Assembly: GCF_949628215.1 (NCBI RefSeq)
Contig: NC_134282.1
Coordinates: 15,418,723-15,482,722, forward strand
Length of the DNA: 64,000 bases
Origin: Phalacrocorax aristotelis
Lineage: Eukaryota > Chordata > Aves > Suliformes > Phalacrocoracidae
Direction of reading: 5' to 3'
This document shows positions 58,433-64,000 of this stretch, in pieces (position 1 is the stretch's first letter; every line of letters starts with the position of its first letter). Under the pieces are notes generated by a model. It did not search any database. It saw only the letters and a list, made by a program, of their open reading frames with translations, and was not told where the DNA came from. A program made the position numbers and the translations under genes.

Positions 58433-60689
58433 ACAAGCACAGTGGTCTGGCCACAGCCATTAACCACCCATCAGCAGCCTTCCCTGCAAAGAGAAAAGTT
58501 ATTCCTCCCTCCTTTTCCTTGTTGGCCCCAGGTCTGGCTCCCAAAGGCTGCAGGGAGAAACCCTGACCCAGCCAAAGCCCCCTGCTCCCAGAGAAGCGCG
58601 GGAGACAGGGGATGCTGGAGACCCCCAGGGAACAGGAGTGGGAGGGAGGTATGGGACAGCAAACCGTCCTGGCCCACCAGCCATCTCCCCCCACCTGTGC
58701 TGAGTGGCCAGGGAGAGATCCTCAGGGACCTGCTGGTTCCCATCCCTGGACTGGAAGGAGCAGCATGGGCCAGAAAAGCAGGGCCGTAGGGCACCCCGGG
58801 CTTGCTGATGGCTCCCCTTGCCTCACCTCTGCCAGCACAGAAGTGTTGTGTCAAGTCCAGAAGCTGCAGAGCCTCCAGCATTGTGCTGCTGACACCAGGG
58901 TTTCTGGGAAGTGGGTTTGGTGGTAGGTTTGCCTCTCCCACCAAACCGTGGGCCCTGGCATACCCCTCACCTGCGCTCCCTAATCCCCAGCCTGCTGCTC
59001 CTTCCTCTGCGCCCAGCTGCTGCCGGCCGCTGGGGGCTGAGCTGGGCTCTCAGCTTGCTGTGTTTACACACAATGCTTGTCTGCAGCTGGTGGTGGGCGA
59101 TGGGTCTGCAAGGCGAGCCCTGGGAAGCCCCTTTCACTTTATAAGCTGTCTTTCCTGGGTTAGCTGGGACTCAGGCATGCAGGCCCGACCAGGGTGATGG
59201 GGAGGCAGGAGCAGCAGCACCTTTGCAGCCATGAGAAGCGACTAATGCAAAGCAATTTCTTAGAGCAAAGGGAGAAGATGCATATGTGTGTAAGTGTCAT
59301 CTTGAAATGCACATGGGTACCTCAAAGCCCTAATATCAGGGTTGCCCAAAAGGCAGGGGGATGCCTCATGGTCAAGAATGCCCCTCTGCCTGTGTCACAA
59401 CCCCTCGCAGCACCTCCCCTGTGCACAATCCCAGACCCCATGGGGACACTGGCGGGCTGTAACCCTGCAGGGCTGCAAACTGCTCCGGCCGCGAGACAGC
59501 ACCCATGTGTCACTGTGATGGCAGACTGGAGGGAAATGCTGAATATCAGCTCAAACATGGGCACAGATCAAATCTAGGCAGAGGAAACCAGTGTCTCTAA
59601 GGCATCCAGGAATGAGGGTGGTGTTTGAGAGGCAGCAGAGCTGGGGGAGGCCAGGGGAGAGGGAGGAGGGAGATGCTTGGGCAGGAGATGAAAGAGAGGC
59701 TGCATCCTATCTGGCTACAAGCACCCAAGCAGGACAGAGAGTGATTGGAACCTGGCTCCTCCAAGCCCAAGGAGTCACTGATCCCCAGGGACACCTTAAC
59801 GCAGTGTGCAGCTGCCCCTGTAAAACCTTCTGTAGGCTTAGAGCATGCAGGGGCGAGGTCGCACATGGGAGGCAGACGGGTCTGGCTTTGGGGTCACACT
59901 GCCTGGAAGCAGAGAAGGAATGGTCCTGCCCCTGCCCCTGGCCACAGTGGCACCCACACGCTGGAAAATTTCAGTCAGGGTGAGAAAGGAGGGAGGGCTG
60001 GTGCCAGGAGCTGTTGGCAGTGGATTGGTGTCCTCTTACCTCCCCTCTGCAGCCACGCCAGGGCTGCCAGAGGAGCCGTCTGCGTGCTCTGAGTCTGGTG
60101 CCATCAGCATATGGGTGACATTTGTCCCTTGGTCATGTTTTCCCCATGCCCAGATGGTGCAAAGACCTCACTGTCCCCGTGTCATCTGAGGCATGGGACA
60201 AGGATGCCAACTCAGTGGCTGACACTGAAGCCAGGGCGGCCATGTGTGAGGGAGGGCAGGCAAGGGGGTGCCATGTGCAGCTCCTGCTTCAGGGAGCTGT
60301 GCATATTCCCCCTCCCATGGTAATTTTAACCCAGGTCATCTCTTTCTCGCAAAGGGGCCACAGAAGGTGTTTTTGCCCCCCGCCCCCAGAAATTTTTCTT
60401 TTCCTTTTTCCACGCAGCCTCGCGTAGGATCACTCCAGAAATGGGCCACTCTGGAGTGGCATTTATTGTCACCTTTAAGGGGAGGTTGCTGCCAGAAAAG
60501 CAATACCTACAATCTGTCCTGGAAAAGCAACAGTCCTTCACCCAGGGTCTGGCTGGAGGTGAGGTCCCTCTCTGTGCGGTGGCAATCTGCTCAGCTCCTG
60601 GGGCATCCTGGGTTGTGCCAGCGGGGGCCAGCACTGAGCACCCCCTGTGCTGTGCAAACATGATATCACAGAGAGGTGAAAAACCCATG

Positions 60690-60850
60690 AATGAGAGTTC
60701 ATGGCAGTGAGTAATGGAAAGCAGTTGTCCCTCGTAATGTTGCCTGGCCATAAAATGTCAGATAGATGTAAAAGTTAAAAATACATCAGAGAGCAAATAA
60801 TTACAGCACAGCATTAACTCCTTGCTTCAAGAGTGCTGCTTACTTCAACG
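60690..60850. promoter_or_regulatory. AT-rich candidate island
   Basis: Contains GGCCATAAAATGTCAG, AAAAGTTAAAAATACATC and GCAAATAATTACAGC. No coding frame; single-copy texture. Confidence 0.22.
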
Positions 60851-63800
60851 GCAGCTCCCAGCACTAGGGAGGTAAGCCAAGAGCAGGTTGGGGATGGGAC
60901 CCAAACTTGTGCAGACTCCCTTCACTGGTAAGTGCTGATCTGCTGCCGGCAGGAGTTTGGCTGGGTGCTGGCGCTCACAGTGGATTTCAGACTTGCCCAA
61001 GGCATTGCTGAATCTCACGGGTTGGATATCTGAGTGTGTTGCTGTGTTGAAGGACAGTCTGTGCCCTGTTGTGTGATTAGCTAGGTGAGAGCCAAGGGCA
61101 GACACAGAGCCAGCCGTGCTGACCATGGGAGGCAGCAGCTGAGGACACAGCCAGTAAAATTTTAGGGTGAGTATGTTCTAATGGCAAGGATTTTCTCGCC
61201 ACATGGGAGGAACAGCCTCCTCTCAGCTATACAGTGGAGCACCATGGATGGGTATGTTTATGCACCCCCGCCAGCGCACACATATTGAAGCATGAACAGG
61301 AAAAGTCCTGAAGATCCCCATTCCAGCCACCACTGTGCAAATGGCACTGGCACAGCCATTTGGATAAGGACTTAGGAGGCACAGCATCCCCTCAGTACCA
61401 AACCAAGGCCAGGTTCCCAAAGCTAGGGGCCTTGCTCGTGCTCAGGAGCAGCAGCTGGAGCAGGCTTCCTGCAGGGGACCAGCACTGGCAGACAGGCTGG
61501 GGACACTACCCTCAGTGCCGAGAAGTTACCCTCCAATTGCTTGCCATGGTGGTGGGATGTCAGAAATTTCCCCAGTGAGTATATATATATACACAGCCAT
61601 ACATCTATACATGGCTGTAGCAGTTGAAGCAGACCCCAAATCCTTAGAGAACATTCCTGAGAAACCGCTCGCTTCTGCAGCGCCAAGACTTCAGAGCATG
61701 GTCTCAGAGCTCCAAAGGTACGGCTCAAGGGTGAAACACAAGCCTGGATGAGGAATTCCTGCAGGAGGGTTTCACAGAAGGGCAAGATGCAGAGGAGAAG
61801 GAGGACTGGAAGGAACAGGTGCAGGCGGTCTTGCAATACTTACCCGTGTCTACAAATACACTAGTGGAAATAGTGAGAGAAGCAGAGGGCAATGATGCAA
61901 TACATCTTTTAAAAGAAACAATAAGACCAGGACAGCTGGCATAAAAAGGAGCATGTTCCCTTGGCTACCAGTGACTTCAGGAATGAAAAAGTGGAGTGGG
62001 TGAGGGACAACATAGTGGCAAGGGAAAAACAGTGATCCCAGAGAAATTTAAATCCTGGGATCCTGAGAAAGATTCCTGGGCAAACTGGATGCTTTTCAAA
62101 AGACTTGGAGGAGAGGTAGTCTTTGCCTAGCATGGTGTGTGAGGAAAAGAAATGTCAGAGATTGCTGCACTTGAGCAAAATATTGAAGGAAGAACAGCAA
62201 AGAATGTATGAAATTTTCAGTGTACTGAGGGGAGCTGGGAGGAGAGTGTGTTGAGTGTGCCTGAATACAGAGGAACTGTCTTAAACCCAGGGAAACACTT
62301 CATGGTCCTCTGCATGCTCTGCGTGCTGGACTCAGCTGTGGGCACAGAGCAGTGGAGAAGCTCATTCCTAAACGCCCTCTGGTTTGACCCTCTGGGGCTG
62401 CTCTCCTTTGCACACCAAAGCCAAGGTGGGCTCCAGGCCAGGAGCAGCTTTCCCAGCTACAGCCACCCGCTCGCCCACACAGACAGGAGCAAGCGAGGAG
62501 GAAAACAACCCATCTGAGATCCTCTAGGTGCTTCTTGCATGGATGTTTCTTTCAAAAACTCACAGGGTTTGTGCTTAACCTTTGGTCCCCAGTGCATTAG
62601 CCAGAGAAATGTCCCACTGCTCTGATACCCGGTTCCATCCCTGGCCCACCAGCTGCCTTGGGCTGAGTGTTCACTGTATGAAAAGCTATTCCTTTCCCTT
62701 TGCAGCTGTGAATTTTCTACTTTTTAGTTTCTCTGCATTGCTGTCTTCCTCTGGTGCCACAAGAGACTCTAGCAGAGGCTCCTGCAGTCCCCCTAAGTTC
62801 CCCCTTCTATTCATCACCCCTTTCCAACACAAAATGAGAAGCAGCTTTCCCCCAGGCTGCCCCCGAGTATGCCCCCAGCTTGTTCTGGCTAAATTTCAGC
62901 TAAGGAACATGCTGGAACGCTAAAGCTGCCGTAATGAGTAACACATTCTTCAATGGGACGATGCTTTCTGAATGCACCGTGCTTTACAGTTACCATAAAT
63001 AATGAAATCAGTATTTGTAAACTATACTTTAAAGAATCCATTCTTTTCCAGAGATTTCAAAAGCATGTCATTTTCCAGATTGTGAAGGTTGCCAGTTCAT
63101 CTATTTTTAGAAATTCTCACTCTACTGATGTGGTCAAGACAGTCCTTAAACAGAAAAGAGTGGCTGTGTGCCTTGAAGGTATAAACAGCCAGACATGTGA
63201 TGGGAAATGCTTCAGAGGTGAGCATGTCAGACTCCTAGACATCAAAGTTGTTGGGTGGTGAAACTGCAGGACAAATCGGTGCACAGGCTGGAGAAACAGG
63301 CATGGAAAAACATCTTAAAAGTGACTTTTCTTGGAGATCTGAAGAGTCCTTAAAATAGTCTCAGGTCCCAGGAAACAAGACAGATCCCGCAGAAAACTGG
63401 CAGCACGGCCTCAGCCAGTACCAGCACTTCCTTGGAAACCTTAATTTGCATAAACATAAAAGTGAGGGGAAAAAAGCCAAAAAAAGCCAAGCAAGCTAGG
63501 TTGTCTGTGAGGCTCCCCTGGGCCATGCATCTTTGCCAGACACACCAACTCCCTTGGATGGCTTCTCTAGCATTGCCCCATCCTCATCTCTCAGCCACAG
63601 CAGAGTCCCAAGGGCTGCACAGGGAGCAGGGATGACCCTGCCCTACACAGGAGCAACCGCATGGTTATGATAAGGGGAAACAAACCCACACCTGAAGCCC
63701 TCCCAATGTTTGATAACTCCCAAACAATGTTAAAGACCCTGTTCTGTCCTAAGTGATAAATTTCCTTCCTGTGTGCATGCATTTTTCCTATTTAAAGGCT

Positions 63801-64000
63801 GTTGACTCTTTTGCTTAAAATACATATATGTATTTATTTGGTTACTAGATAAAACAACTGGGTCATGCCTTGCTGCTGCTGAATTCTCATTTTGATTGAG
63901 ATAATGGATTTAATTTATTTCTCTACGTGTTTAATTTAAAAGTTCATGCCTTTATCTTTCACTTTTCAGGCCCAGATTGTGGCTTTCTGTACACTGTATA
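60851..64000. other. Non-coding, AT-richer end of window
   Basis: A TATATATATATA run near 61580-61591. AT-richer DNA from 61850 to 62220 and 62930 to 63260. The 102-codon frame at 62953-63261 has no domain. The end of the window (63790-63980) has TTGATTGAGATAATGGATTTAATT-like words; cut off. Confidence 0.4.

Noticed and set aside
62953..63261. 102-codon frame in AT-rich DNA
   Set aside because: Somewhat long for chance in this composition, but no domain, splice context or homology recognised.
1..64000. tRNA, rRNA or recognisable miRNA genes
   Set aside because: No tRNA boxes with a foldable cloverleaf, no rRNA and no hairpin of a known miRNA were noticed on either strand.

Overview
The window looks like avian genomic DNA. 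The only gene I can support is HES1, a bHLH-Orange Notch effector, on the minus strand at about 26.5-28.5 kb. A bird is inferred from three things: an amniote-type HES1 with very small introns (85, 81 and 732 nt), GC-rich DNA with strong CpG islands, and very few interspersed repeats, the only recognisable one being a decayed CR1/L3-type LINE tail. Class-level assignment is inference; another sauropsid is possible.

HES1 is complete: four coding exons, canonical GT-AG introns, 258 codons, ending in the WRPW Groucho-binding tetrapeptide. Its promoter, read on the minus strand upstream of 28,402, has a TATA box, a head-to-head pair of CSL/RBPJ sites 16 bp apart, N-boxes for HES autorepression and three CCAAT boxes, inside a CpG island of about 1.4 kb. 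The 3'UTR (about 250 nt) carries a perfect 8-mer miR-9 site, a Pumilio element and a poly(A) signal with a GU-rich downstream element. Intron 3 is filled by a degenerate G-rich minisatellite with a 23-base C tract.

The remaining ~62 kb has no coding exon I can defend. It is GC-rich filler in which many ORFs stay open by chance, interrupted by AT-richer islands dense in homeodomain-, GATA-, FOX- and TCF-like words. This fits the regulatory gene desert known around HES1 in vertebrates. I list the more striking islands as candidate cis-regulatory elements; evolutionary conservation cannot be seen from one sequence.

The most unusual signal is an ancient tandem duplication of non-coding DNA 3' of HES1. 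Three blocks in the same order (A, C, B) at about 650-784, 1397-1475 and 1896-2082 recur at 14720-14847, 15444-15525 and 15561-15772. Block B keeps a 22-base identical run with a double GATA word and a conserved small palindrome. The DNA between the blocks has diverged beyond recognition, which suggests selection on both copies, i.e. a pair of paralogous enhancers in cis. Smaller internal repeats (GRE-like pair near 30.3 kb, GATA/E-box pair near 58.4 kb, triplet near 5.1 kb) and perfect palindromes (35.39 kb, 47.53 kb) add to the picture of a regulatory landscape.
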